60,419 nt of DNA, taken from the NCBI GenBank assembly GCA_900546435.1, contig URCQ01000015.1, forward strand, positions 1-60,419, given 5' to 3'. The translations under genes and the position numbers were made by a program. The notes below the pieces were generated by a model, which saw nothing but the letters and a program-made list of their open reading frames with translations, had not been told where the DNA came from and ran no database searches. This DNA is from an uncultured Pseudobutyrivibrio sp. (GTDB lineage: Bacteria > Bacillota > Clostridia > Lachnospirales > Lachnospiraceae). Below are positions 36,237 to 44,408 of this stretch, piece by piece. Position 1 is the stretch's first letter, and each line of letters opens with the position of its first letter.

Positions 36237-36263
36237 ATATCGGAGACATTCTACAATACTTAA
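36237..36263 (-). promoter_or_regulatory. Sigma-28 (SigD)-type promoter of flagellin
   Basis: On the minus strand TTAAG (36263-36259), a 14-bp spacer and TCCGATAT (36244-36237). Compared with the Gram-positive flagellar consensus TAAA-N14/16-GCCGATAT it has 7 of 8 matches in the -10 element. The start point would lie about 115 bases before the ATG. Confidence 0.75.
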
Positions 36264-36306
36264 CACCCCAAATTCATTTTTTTCGAAAAGTTTTTGTATT
36301 TTTTTA

Positions 36307-36315
36307 TGCTATACT
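36307..36315 (+). promoter_or_regulatory. Extended -10 promoter of the M42 peptidase gene
   Basis: TGC-TATACT on the plus strand, 35 bases before the ATG. No good -35 is found, but the TGn extension can replace it. Confidence 0.5.
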
Positions 36316-36350
36316 ATTTACATGATTGTATATAGAAAGAGGGATTTCAC

Positions 36351-37400
36351 ATGACAGAAAACAATAGTTATAAAGAATATACTGATTTTATAATGGATAA
36401 AACAGTTACACTTCTTGGCATCGATTCTCCAACCGGATACACGGAAGATGCTGCTGCCTGGGTAAAAAATGAATTCGAAGCATTAGGATTTCATGCTCAT
36501 ATCACCGGAAAAGGTGGCGTTCTGATAGAACTTGGTGGTGAAGACAAAGAAGATGGACTTTTCCTGGAAGCTCACACTGATACACTTGGTGCAATGGTTG
36601 CTTCCATCAAATCAAGCGGTCGTCTGCTTGTAACACCTTTAGGCGGAATGAATGCCAATAACGCTGAGACAGAAAATGTGCGAATCATCACCAAATTTGA
36701 CGGAGATTATGAGGGGACTTTCCAACTGGAAAATGCCTCCATTCATGTAAACGGAGAATATGACGACATCAAAAGAACATTTGAAAACTGTGAAGTTGTT
36801 TTGGATGAAAATGTCGCAAGCAAAGAAGATGTAGAAAAGCTTGGCATCAGCATTGGAGATATCGTTTGTTTTGAACCAAACACACGCATTACCAAGTCTG
36901 GTTATATCAAGAGCCGCTTTTTAGATGACAAATTATCTGTCGGTATTTTACTTGGATTTGCCAAATACATAAAGGACAAGCAAATCACACCAAAACGCGC
37001 AATTTATGTACACGTTACGGTATTCGAAGAAGTGGGTCACGGTGGCTGCGCTTCCGTTCCTACCGGCGTAACCGAGGCAATCTCTGTAGATATGGGTTGT
37101 GTAGGTGAAAATCTCACCTGCACAGAGCATCAGGTATCAATTGCCGCAAAGGATTCTGGCGGTCCATATGCATATCCTGTTGTAAAGGGATTGATGGAAG
37201 CTGCCAAGAAAGTGAACGCAGACTACGCAGTAGATGTATATCCACATTACGGTTCTGACGTAGAAGCCACGTTGCGTGCTGGGTTCGACGTAAAACATGG
37301 TCTCATCGGTGCCGGTGTTTACGCTTCTCATGGTTATGAACGCAGTCATCGTGATGGTGTCGAAAATACTTTAAAACTTTTAGTTAGTTATGCATTGTAA
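36351..37400 (+). CDS. M42-family metallopeptidase
   Basis: A 349-residue co-catalytic metallo-aminopeptidase or endoglucanase-M-like peptidase. Metal ligands are visible in EAHTDTLG (His near 74), RFLDDK (Asp), VFEEVGHGG (Glu pair) and the C-terminal YASHGYERSH. It has no signal peptide, so it trims oligopeptides in the cytoplasm. GAAAGAGGGATTTCAC precedes the ATG. It is divergent from flagellin and terminated by a strong hairpin; there is no sign that it belongs to the modification system. Confidence 0.92.
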   Translation: MTENNSYKEYTDFIMDKTVTLLGIDSPTGYTEDAAAWVKNEFEALGFHAHITGKGGVLIELGGEDKEDGLFLEAHTDTLGAMVASIKSSGRLLVTPLGGMNANNAETENVRIITKFDGDYEGTFQLENASIHVNGEYDDIKRTFENCEVVLDENVASKEDVEKLGISIGDIVCFEPNTRITKSGYIKSRFLDDKLSVGILLGFAKYIKDKQITPKRAIYVHVTVFEEVGHGGCASVPTGVTEAISVDMGCVGENLTCTEHQVSIAAKDSGGPYAYPVVKGLMEAAKKVNADYAVDVYPHYGSDVEATLRAGFDVKHGLIGAGVYASHGYERSHRDGVENTLKLLVSYAL

Positions 37401-37401
37401 A

Positions 37402-37441
37402 AAAAGGGAGTACGTGAAGCTAAGCTTTCGTACTCCCTTTA
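37402..37441. terminator. Bidirectional terminator between the M42 and NUDIX genes
   Basis: AAAGGGAGTACG pairs with CGTACTCCCTTT around a 14-base loop, with A-runs on the left and a T-run on the right. It serves the converging M42 gene (plus) and NUDIX gene (minus). Confidence 0.85.
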
Positions 37442-37469
37442 CCTTTTCGGCATATATTCTTTTTAATCG

Positions 37470-37871
37470 TTACATATTCTTTCTAATCTCTTCAATCAAT
37501 GTAATATCTGCTGGCAGCCATGCAACATCATCCAACTGGTTTCTTGTCAGCCATCTTGCCGCTTCATGCTCTTTTAAAACAAGGTCACCCTCTACAATTT
37601 CACACCAAAAGCAGTCCATGGATAGATGAAATTCCGGGTAATCGTATGCAATTGTTTCAATCAATTTCCCTACTTTTATTTCTGTGTCCAGTTCTTCCAT
37701 GATTTCCCTTTTTAATGCATCCTGAGGCGTTTCCCCTTCTTCTATTTTTCCGCCTGGAAATTCCCATCCATCTTTAAATTCACCATATCCTCGTTGCGTT
37801 GCAAAAATGATTGGTTCGTCATCCTCATTTCTTGCCTTAATCACAGCAGCAACTACTCTAATTGTTTTCAT
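37470..37871 (-). CDS. NUDIX hydrolase, MutT-like (8-oxo-dGTP diphosphatase type)
   Basis: A 133-residue NUDIX protein. The box reads GGKIEEGETPQDALKREIMEEL followed by DTEI; the E, RE and EE positions are present and the late Gly is Asp. Start MKTIRVVAAVI is typical of MutT-like proteins that hydrolyse oxidised dGTP. GGAGGAACT precedes the ATG. The gene begins 11 bp after the helicase gene and is probably co-transcribed with it. CTP pyrophosphohydrolase activity is an alternative. Confidence 0.88.
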   Translation of the reverse strand: MKTIRVVAAVIKARNEDDEPIIFATQRGYGEFKDGWEFPGGKIEEGETPQDALKREIMEELDTEIKVGKLIETIAYDYPEFHLSMDCFWCEIVEGDLVLKEHEAARWLTRNQLDDVAWLPADITLIEEIRKNM

Positions 37872-37882
37872 AGTTCCTCCAT

Positions 37883-40873
37883 TTATGCATTCACAATATA
37901 CTCATAAATATCCTCTCGTACCGGGACATCAAGAATCCATTCTATCTCAACTGCAGTTTTCTCTGTATTTACCATTGTAAATTCCTTAGCATTTCCACTC
38001 GCAGTCATATGTCCCAAATAGTAAAATTCCTTTGAAATTTTATCATCTTTATTTTTTCTTACAAAGAGTTCTACTCGAATACCGCGTTCCTTGGCATTCA
38101 AAAAATTCTGTACATCTTCAGATTGCAAGCTTCTTCCAGATTTTGAAATTGCAATCAAACGATCTCGAAATCCTGGAACAAAATGGTCTTCATATTTTGT
38201 AGTGTCACTAATATCTTCTGCCTTGTCATAATTAATAAACACTGGAAATGTTTTTGTCTTTTTGTCAAACTTATAACCACCAATATTTAAAGGCACCTCA
38301 TTCTGTTCCCAATTGAGCAAGCGGCAAACATCCTCATATGTGTATTTCTGATACAAAACCAAATCCGTTTGATCATACACATTTTTATAATCCCGTTCAT
38401 ATCGATTCATACCAAATTCGACGAGCTCATCCAAGATTTTATAGAAATCATCATTTGACATCATCTGCATAAATGATTTTGTTGGCTTATAATCACTTCC
38501 ATCTTCTTCAATAAAGACGCACTGTGAATATGTTTTTTTACTTGCTCCTGCTGGAAATTCATTTGTCATAATATTTACTATGTTATCTTTTTGTTCCTGG
38601 CTGATAGCTTTTCCATACAGCTTCATATCCTCCAAGAGTCCTGCAAACAATCCCATTTTCGATAATCCGCGTGCATATGCAAGCATTCTCTTTATCATTT
38701 GAAGTTCTTGCATTCGTTTTCCCGTAGCCAATTTCTTTGAAACAAATTCAATTACTTTTTCCTCTTCTTGAGACAAACGCACCTTGTATTCTTTTTCATA
38801 TTTTACTAAGAATTTATAATACGAACCAAGACTATTATTATCAAAAATCCGGACAACATCCATCTCACCATAATCATCAAAATCTCTTAATTTAGGAATA
38901 CGTCCAAGCTTATTTTTCAAAGTTGTATAATTTTCTTTGATTAGTTTAATATCACTAAAATTGGCATTATCTACTGATGCAAATATTCTTCTTCTACTGA
39001 TCTCATCAAAATGTACCGTGGAAGCCCCCGGAATAACTCTTCCTCCCTCCATAATATATCTGCGTATATTATCTTTGTTGTAGGATCGATCCCCAGATAA
39101 TGCAATTGGAATCATGAAATTATTATTGTAATTACCGATAAAGTCAAGAATAACAACATATTCTTTTCCATTTGCTTTTCTAAGCCCACGACCAAGCTGT
39201 TGGATAAATACAATCGGCGACTGCGTCGGTCTTAGCATAATAACTTGATTTACCTCAACAATATCCACACCTTCGTTTAGAATTTCAACTGAAAAAATAT
39301 AATCTAACGGTTCCATCTCAACCGTTGCATCTTCTTCATTCATTGCGAGTCTCTCAAATGCTATCTGTCGTTCCTGTTCCGATGCGCTACCATTCAGCGC
39401 TATCGTTCTGAATTTCCGCCCCATAGACACATTCATCATCTGGTTAAACTTCGCTGATAATTCCTCTGTTTCTTTAATATTGCTACAAAAAATCAGACCT
39501 TTAACCTTGTCCCCACTATATCCATAATATTCTACCTGCTCGATGATATGTTTCACTCTTTCATCGCTCGTAAGCATCGAAAAATCACGGTTTGTTTCCT
39601 TCTGATCTCCAATAATTGCCAAATCTGTTATACCAAAATAATGAAACGGGCAAAGCAGATTTTCTTCCATCGCCTGCTGCAATCGAATTTCATAAGCAAT
39701 CTGATAGTTGAAAAGTTCGTATATATTTCTTCCTTCCACATTATCATCTCGCTTATCTGGAGTTGCTGTCATTCCAAGCCATAATTTCGGTTTAAAATGT
39801 TTCATCACCTTCTGATATGTATCTGCAGAAACATGGTGTGCTTCGTCCAAAATGATGCAATCAAATGCATTTTTCTCATATTGAAGCAAGTGTTCATCTC
39901 GGTTTAATGTCTGCACCGTTGCAAACACATAATCCGCATTATATTCATGGTATCCTGCTCCTACTAATCCCATAGAAACCGTTTTTGCAAATACTTTTTC
40001 ATAGGATTTTTTAGTCTGTCTAGCCAATTGTCCACGATGAACAAGAAATAGCACTCGTTTAAAACCCAATTCTCTCATTGCAAAAGCAGATGCATATGTT
40101 TTTCCTGTTCCAGTTGCAGAGATTAGTAATGCTCTCTCTTCTCCCCCCTCTAGAATCTTGCGCAAATTTGCAATAAATCCCTGCTGCATAGAATTCGGTT
40201 TTAATCTATATTTTTCCAACGACGGAATTTCTTCACTTTTCGCAATTTCTCGTTGATGTTTTATGATATTGTAACGTTCTTTATAAACTTCGTAAAAATC
40301 TTCATATAATAGAGCATATTCGCTATTCCAAAGATTGTGGAATTCTTCTACGATTTTCTCGGCCACCTCACCATTTTCCGTAGAAACCAGTTTTGTATTC
40401 CATTCCTTATTTACCGTCAACGCCGCACTTGTCATATTCGAACTTCCAATAATAATCCGGTAAATCTCATCTTTTTTGAAAATGTAACCTTTTGTATGAA
40501 AACCATTTCCCGCCGCTTCCACATCATACATTTTCAAAGTAATATTTTTTAAACTATTAAGTTTCTCAAGCGCTTTCGGCTCGCTGAAATTCAGATAATT
40601 AGTTGTAAGAATCTGCCCTTTAACACCCTTTTTTTCCAGTTCTTTTAATGTCTGAAGAAGTGGTGTTACACCTCCCATCGTGATAAATGCAACACTAATC
40701 TGAAATTCCTCACAATGTAGCAATTCATCTTCGACCGACGAAATAACCTTTTTTCCATCTTCTGGATTATTTGACACAAATGCTGGCTTGTACGCCAGAT
40801 TTGCCGCAACTGCACCATCTATATAAGCAGCACTTAAGCCATTTTGCAATTCATCGATTACATTTGCATCCAT
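37883..40873 (-). CDS. PLD-like nuclease / SF2 helicase / DUF3427-type protein
   Basis: A 996-residue protein from the ATG at 40873 (GGGAGAGTTTGTA site); an ATG 33 bases upstream has none. Residues about 40-200 form a phospholipase-D-like domain with one HTKGYIF (HxK) and IIIGSSNMT motif. Residues 225-600 are a superfamily 2 helicase: ATGTGKT (Walker A), DEAHH (motif II), GMTATP (III), LNEGVDIVEVNQ and QQLGRGLRK (VI). The long C-terminal part fits a DUF3427-like region. Similar proteins occur in defence-type neighbourhoods and with NUDIX genes. A DNA-processing or phage-defence role is likely but unproven; no methylase or specificity subunit accompanies it. Confidence 0.88.
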   Translation of the reverse strand: MDANVIDELQNGLSAAYIDGAVAANLAYKPAFVSNNPEDGKKVISSVEDELLHCEEFQISVAFITMGGVTPLLQTLKELEKKGVKGQILTTNYLNFSEPKALEKLNSLKNITLKMYDVEAAGNGFHTKGYIFKKDEIYRIIIGSSNMTSAALTVNKEWNTKLVSTENGEVAEKIVEEFHNLWNSEYALLYEDFYEVYKERYNIIKHQREIAKSEEIPSLEKYRLKPNSMQQGFIANLRKILEGGEERALLISATGTGKTYASAFAMRELGFKRVLFLVHRGQLARQTKKSYEKVFAKTVSMGLVGAGYHEYNADYVFATVQTLNRDEHLLQYEKNAFDCIILDEAHHVSADTYQKVMKHFKPKLWLGMTATPDKRDDNVEGRNIYELFNYQIAYEIRLQQAMEENLLCPFHYFGITDLAIIGDQKETNRDFSMLTSDERVKHIIEQVEYYGYSGDKVKGLIFCSNIKETEELSAKFNQMMNVSMGRKFRTIALNGSASEQERQIAFERLAMNEEDATVEMEPLDYIFSVEILNEGVDIVEVNQVIMLRPTQSPIVFIQQLGRGLRKANGKEYVVILDFIGNYNNNFMIPIALSGDRSYNKDNIRRYIMEGGRVIPGASTVHFDEISRRRIFASVDNANFSDIKLIKENYTTLKNKLGRIPKLRDFDDYGEMDVVRIFDNNSLGSYYKFLVKYEKEYKVRLSQEEEKVIEFVSKKLATGKRMQELQMIKRMLAYARGLSKMGLFAGLLEDMKLYGKAISQEQKDNIVNIMTNEFPAGASKKTYSQCVFIEEDGSDYKPTKSFMQMMSNDDFYKILDELVEFGMNRYERDYKNVYDQTDLVLYQKYTYEDVCRLLNWEQNEVPLNIGGYKFDKKTKTFPVFINYDKAEDISDTTKYEDHFVPGFRDRLIAISKSGRSLQSEDVQNFLNAKERGIRVELFVRKNKDDKISKEFYYLGHMTASGNAKEFTMVNTEKTAVEIEWILDVPVREDIYEYIVNA

Positions 40874-40925
40874 TACAAACTCTCCCTCGCATTTCATAAC
40901 GCGCAAAACAAATACTCTGCTTAGT

Positions 40926-40955
40926 ATTATACCTTATGGAGGGAGGATTTGTCAT
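40926..40955 (-). promoter_or_regulatory. Promoter of the helicase-NUDIX operon
   Basis: ATGACA (40955-40950), an 18-bp spacer and TATAAT (40931-40926) on the minus strand, about 50 bases before the chosen ATG. Confidence 0.65.
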
Positions 40956-41082
40956 TGGATGGTTTTTGTTTTTATCTACATTTTTTCTACTGCATGTCCG
41001 ATAAAAAAGCAATCTATTAGCGCCTTTTATATTGACTTTTCAGCACTATCAAGTTACAATCAACATTAAGAAATGGGTTTTG

Positions 41083-41622
41083 TTACTGAGTAAGGTCATT
41101 TGACTGGAAAAGATTGCTCGTTTCTTTTTTTATTTTCATAATATCGTATAAGTAATACTTCCCATCTTCATCATGTCTTACCAACATCGCAACATTAAAA
41201 ACGTTGTATCTTTCTATTTCTCCATCCTCACCAAATACCGGAAGCGCAAATCTTGAATCATATGAATACCAACCATATTTAGCATCTTTACTATGCTTCT
41301 CCTTACGATTATCTTCATAAACCTCGTTTGTCGCTATTTTAAGCAATTCCGGCAATCCTTGTGCTGCATTTGCTTTTGCTTTCGCATTTGCTCCTTTCAA
41401 AATCCGAGTATAATTTGAGTGCGTATACTCATCAGGAATATCCGATCCAATATAAATCATTTTATTACAATCTTCTATCTGATAGAACTCTCCTACATAC
41501 TGGCGCAAATACTTTTCAACTTCATCCCAATTAACCGCTCTTTTTCCCTTGAACAGAATATCGTGAATGAATACTGTTTTCTTTCCGTTCAAATCTTCAA
41601 TAACATTTACTTTTCTTTCCAA
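41083..41622 (-). CDS. PBECR-like putative toxin nuclease
   Basis: A 179-residue soluble protein. From memory of the family, the segment YTHSNYTRILKGANAKAK, then GWYSYDSRFALPVF and YNVFNVAMLVRHDEDGKYYLYDIMKIKKETS (residues 65-170) matches the phage-associated Barnase-EndoU-ColicinE5/D-RelE-like nuclease group (PBECR). It starts at a rare TTG (41622) seven bases after AGGAGA. It follows a small HTH gene and shares its operator, as toxin-antitoxin pairs do. Key acids and the His (KEKHSKDAKYGW) are compatible with an RNase. A search against Pfam would settle the family. Confidence 0.6.
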   Translation of the reverse strand: MERKVNVIEDLNGKKTVFIHDILFKGKRAVNWDEVEKYLRQYVGEFYQIEDCNKMIYIGSDIPDEYTHSNYTRILKGANAKAKANAAQGLPELLKIATNEVYEDNRKEKHSKDAKYGWYSYDSRFALPVFGEDGEIERYNVFNVAMLVRHDEDGKYYLYDIMKIKKETSNLFQSNDLTQ

Positions 41623-41649
41623 GTTAATCTCCTAAACATTTACGTATTA

Positions 41650-41664
41650 TAACGCATTGCGTTA
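41650..41664. promoter_or_regulatory. 15-bp palindrome (operator 1) in the toxin promoter
   Basis: TAACGCATTGCGTTA, identical to the copy at 41917. On the minus strand it overlaps the -10 TATAAT of a promoter with TTGCAA 19 bases upstream, 28 bases before the TTG start. Binding would block polymerase. Confidence 0.8.
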
Positions 41665-41697
41665 TGTTTGTTGCAAAAAATATACAGAGGACACATT

Positions 41698-41895
41698 TTA
41701 AGTATCCTCACTTTTGATTCGGCGCTCTATTTCCGCTCTGTATTTTAACAATCGCAATAAATAATCCGGAAGTTCTCTTTTCTCTGCTTCCCAATCTTGA
41801 ACGGTACGATAGGGAATACCATAGTAGTCGCTAAATTCACGTCTGTTCATTCCCATTTTTTCTCGTAATTCTTTTACATCTTTTCCTCTACTCAT
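41698..41895 (-). CDS. HTH (XRE-like) antitoxin/repressor
   Basis: A 65-residue protein. Residues 7-50 form a five-helix Cro/C1-type DNA-binding domain (VKELREKMGMNRREFSDYYG, then IPYRTVQDWEAEKRELP). There is no other domain. Such stand-alone regulators repress toxin genes. It precedes the PBECR-like gene, and the 15-bp palindromes lie in front of both genes, which suits a small dimeric repressor with autoregulation. A GGGAGCACTTAATC site precedes the ATG. Confidence 0.82.
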   Translation of the reverse strand: MSRGKDVKELREKMGMNRREFSDYYGIPYRTVQDWEAEKRELPDYLLRLLKYRAEIERRIKSEDT

Positions 41896-41916
41896 GATTA
41901 AGTGCTCCCATCAAAT

Positions 41917-41931
41917 TAACGCATTGCGTTA
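41917..41931. promoter_or_regulatory. 15-bp palindrome (operator 2) in the HTH gene promoter
   Basis: A perfect second copy of TAACGCATTGCGTTA. It lies 5 bases downstream of the -10 of the promoter at 41936-41964, so it covers the transcription start. Confidence 0.85.
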
Positions 41932-41935
41932 TTTA

Positions 41936-41964
41936 ATAATACACAATATATAATATGTTGTCAA
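41936..41964 (-). promoter_or_regulatory. Sigma-A promoter of the HTH-toxin pair
   Basis: TTGACA (41964-41959), a 17-bp spacer and TATTAT (41941-41936) on the minus strand, followed at once by operator 2. Confidence 0.85.
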
Positions 41965-41980
41965 TTCGCTATCCTTCACA

Positions 41981-43390
41981 CTATAATTCCTGTTCGTCCA
42001 AAAGATTTGTCATACTCTTTACACCTGTAAGGATGGTTGAACCATTGTGTAAGAGGGCAGAGCTCGATGGTGACATAATGCCGCTTAAACCCAAAGCAAT
42101 TAATGTAGAGTTAAAAACTATAACAAATCTATAGTTACTGTGAATTCGTTCCATAAGGGCAGCACTGATTTTTCTCATAGTTACAAGTCTCATAAGATTG
42201 TCCGTCGAAATTGTAATATCTGCAATTTCTCTCGCAATTGCGGCTCCCGCTTCAATCGCAACTCCTACATCTGCCTCTGAAAGTGCCGGAGAATCGTTGA
42301 CTCCGTCACCGATCATGACAACCTTGTGTCCAAGTTCCTTCTGCTTTCTGACATAAGCCGCCTTATCCTCCGGCAGCACCTCCGCGTAAAACTCATCAAT
42401 TCCAATTTTTTCTGCGACCGCTCTGGCCGTCTTTAGATTGTCTCCAGTCATCATACAGATATTTTTGATACCAAGCTTATGAAGTTCCTTCATCACAAGT
42501 GAAGCTTCTTCCCTGACTGGATCAAAAATGCAAAGCACAGCTGTAAGCATGCCGTCTATCGCAAGATATATTCTTGAATACTCTGGTTTTATAGCGTCAA
42601 GCTTTTCCTTTTCTTCTGCCGGAATCCGGCAATGCTCATCCTCTATTACAAAATGGTAGCTTCCGATTACAACCTTTTTCTCTCCGATATAACTGCTGAC
42701 ACCGTGCGCTACTATATACTCAACCTTTGAATGCAGTTCCTCGTGGCTTAAGCCCTTTTCTTTGGCACCGTCTACTATGGCATTTGCCACAGAATGCGGA
42801 TAATGTTCCTCAAGACAAGCTGCCACCCTAAGCATCTCATTAGGGTCTTCACCACCAAAGGTGATAACCTCCATGAGCTTTGGTGTCGCATAAGTCAGAG
42901 TACCGGTCTTATCGAAAACGATTGTGTCCGCCTCTGCCACAGCCTCCATGAACTTACCACCCTTTATGGATATACCATATTCTCTTGCCTCCCGGATGGC
43001 CGAGAGCACAGACAATGGCATGGATAGCTTCATAGCACATGAATAATCAACCATAAGGAAAGATAATGCCTTGGTCACATTTCTGGTAAAAAGATAGGTA
43101 AGTCCAAAGCCTGCCAGACTGTACGGTACAAGAGAGTCCGCCAGGTGGTATGCCTTTGCCTCCGTGTCTGACTTAAGCTTCTCTGATTCTTCAATCATCT
43201 GCACAATCTTATCGTATTTTCCCTTTCCTGACTCCTTTGTAACCGCAACGATGCACTCGCCCTCTTCTACTACCGTTCCTGCATAAACATAACTGTCCGC
43301 TTTTTTCACAACAGGTTCGGACTCACCTGTCATAGTAGATTGGTTCACCGTCATCTCACCATTTATCACCTTCCCATCAAGTGGAATAAT
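41981..43390 (-). pseudogene. Heavy-metal P1B-type ATPase, 5'-truncated
   Basis: The C-terminal two thirds of a metal-exporting P-type ATPase, about 470 codons. It has TGES of the actuator domain, the phosphorylation site DKTGTLT, the HP locus EHYPHSVANA, TGDN and GDGVNDSPAL, and two C-terminal membrane spans. The metal-site segment reads DYSCAMKL instead of the common CPC/SPC. The homologous reading starts at IIPLDGKVING directly after a TAA; the N-terminal metal-binding region and first four membrane spans are missing. The break coincides with a MerR-gene fragment. An internal ATG could give a 462-residue protein, but it would lack membrane helices essential for transport. Confidence 0.85.
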
Positions 43391-43396
43391 TTAGTA

Positions 43397-43562
43397 TTAT
43401 TTGTAATCTTTGTTTTTGAGCAACGTACCGACAAACGGTATCGTTGCAAATTCCCGAGGATTGCTATCATAATACAGTCCAAGTTCTCTACACATTCTAT
43501 CGTTCACATTATCTAACGCTTTCTTATATTCTGCATACGTTGGAGACAGAACCATCAAATTA
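43397..43562 (-). pseudogene. 3' fragment of a MerR-family regulator gene
   Basis: On the minus strand the frame reads NLMVLSPTYAEYKKALDN and on to RMCRELGLYYDSN, then PREFATIPFVGTLLKNKDYK and stop. The first 34 residues match the C-terminus of the intact MerR protein at 57212 with one change (T for L). The last 20 residues differ from it. The fragment is wedged between the truncated ATPase and the truncated AraC gene. Confidence 0.85.
43461..43562. repeat. 102-bp repeat, copy 1 (copy 2 at 57249-57350)
   Basis: By direct alignment 99 of 102 bases are identical to 57249-57350 in the same orientation. The three differences lie near the right end. Similarity stops abruptly on both sides. Confidence 0.93.
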
Positions 43563-44106
43563 CTATTCTATCGCTCTGTTTGCAGAGGCAGCCAGACGAG
43601 GAGGAATACCATTAAAGGAATGTAGCGAGATTGTTGCAAATTATTACTCCGACATTACAAAGCTTGAAGATATTGAACAAATTGACTTTTTAATCGGACG
43701 CTGCGCTCTTTTCTTTGCAGAGAAAGTCCACTCTATTCCGCTACCCCAAAATCTTGATCAGTCACTGCTCTCAAGTATTCATTTCATACGCCAAAATGTG
43801 TATTCGAGCCTCACTGTAGATGATGTTGCTCAACAATTGGGCTATAGTCGATCACATACAAGCAAACTTTTTCATGAAGAGCTTGGATTTACACCAGGGG
43901 AATTTATTATCCGTACGAAGCTCGAGGAATCGAAGATTCTACTAGCTCATTCCGACAAATCTCTTTCAGAAATAGCATCCTTGTTAACATTTGCTAACCA
44001 GAGCCATTTTCAGAGATCCTTTAAGAAACACTATAATATCACCCCTCTACAATATAGAAAAAAAAGTCTGGGCACTTCAATTCCGAATCAATACCCACAA
44101 ACCTAA
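43561..44106 (+). pseudogene. AraC-family regulator, 5'-truncated
   Basis: The last about 181 codons of an AraC/XylS-type transcription factor. The double HTH is complete: SLTVDDVAQQLGYSRSHTSK and LSEIASLLTFANQSHFQRSF, then HYNITPLQYRK. The recognisable protein begins at NYYSIALFAEAARRGG; the sequence before it is the MerR fragment read on the wrong strand, so the apparent start at 43444 is an artefact of the junction. The sensor domain is gone. A perfect 10-bp-stem hairpin follows the stop. Confidence 0.82.
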
Positions 44107-44138
44107 AGATGGCAGAAGCATGCATGCCTCTGCCATCT
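44107..44138. terminator. Hairpin after the AraC fragment
   Basis: AGATGGCAGA-a-GCATGCATGC-c-TCTGCCATCT, an almost perfect dyad. There is no T-run on the plus strand (CCTATAAAATAAC follows), so it may be an imperfect terminator or a decayed one. Confidence 0.5.
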
Positions 44139-44167
44139 CCTATAAAATAACAAGATTCCACCTTCTC

Positions 44168-44365
44168 CTAGCATAAAAGAATGGCACGCTTGTATGATGA
44201 CATTGATGGAACACCGTTGTTCTTTGCCTCAATCACAATATGAATCTCAACAACACCATCATAAGTTCCGGCTTCCTTTATTTGCTGGCTTCTACCATTT
44301 ATCTTCTTTTTTTCATTTTTGGCTAATAGTTGTAGTGGTATTGACGAGGACTTTTCTTTCAGATT
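44168..44365 (-). pseudogene. Unrecognised open fragment
   Basis: On the minus strand an open frame of about 65 codons without a good start reads PLQLLAKNEKKKINGRSQQI, then EAGTYDGVVEIHIVIEAKNNG, and ends RAILLC. It occupies the 302-bp gap after the AraC fragment. The composition looks protein-like, but there is no ribosome binding site. It may be a further gene remnant. I cannot name a family. Confidence 0.25.
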
Positions 44366-44408
44366 TTATTTCCCCGTATTATTTTTTCATCTTATCTTTC
44401 ATAGATTG

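Noticed and set aside
37883..40873. Type I restriction HsdR subunit
   Set aside because: It has helicase motifs, but the N-terminal nuclease is PLD-like with an HxK motif, and no hsdM or hsdS gene is adjacent.
43444..43560. Apparent N-terminus of the AraC reading frame (from 43444)
   Set aside because: These codons are the reverse strand of a MerR-gene fragment (102-bp repeat), so they are not part of an AraC protein.
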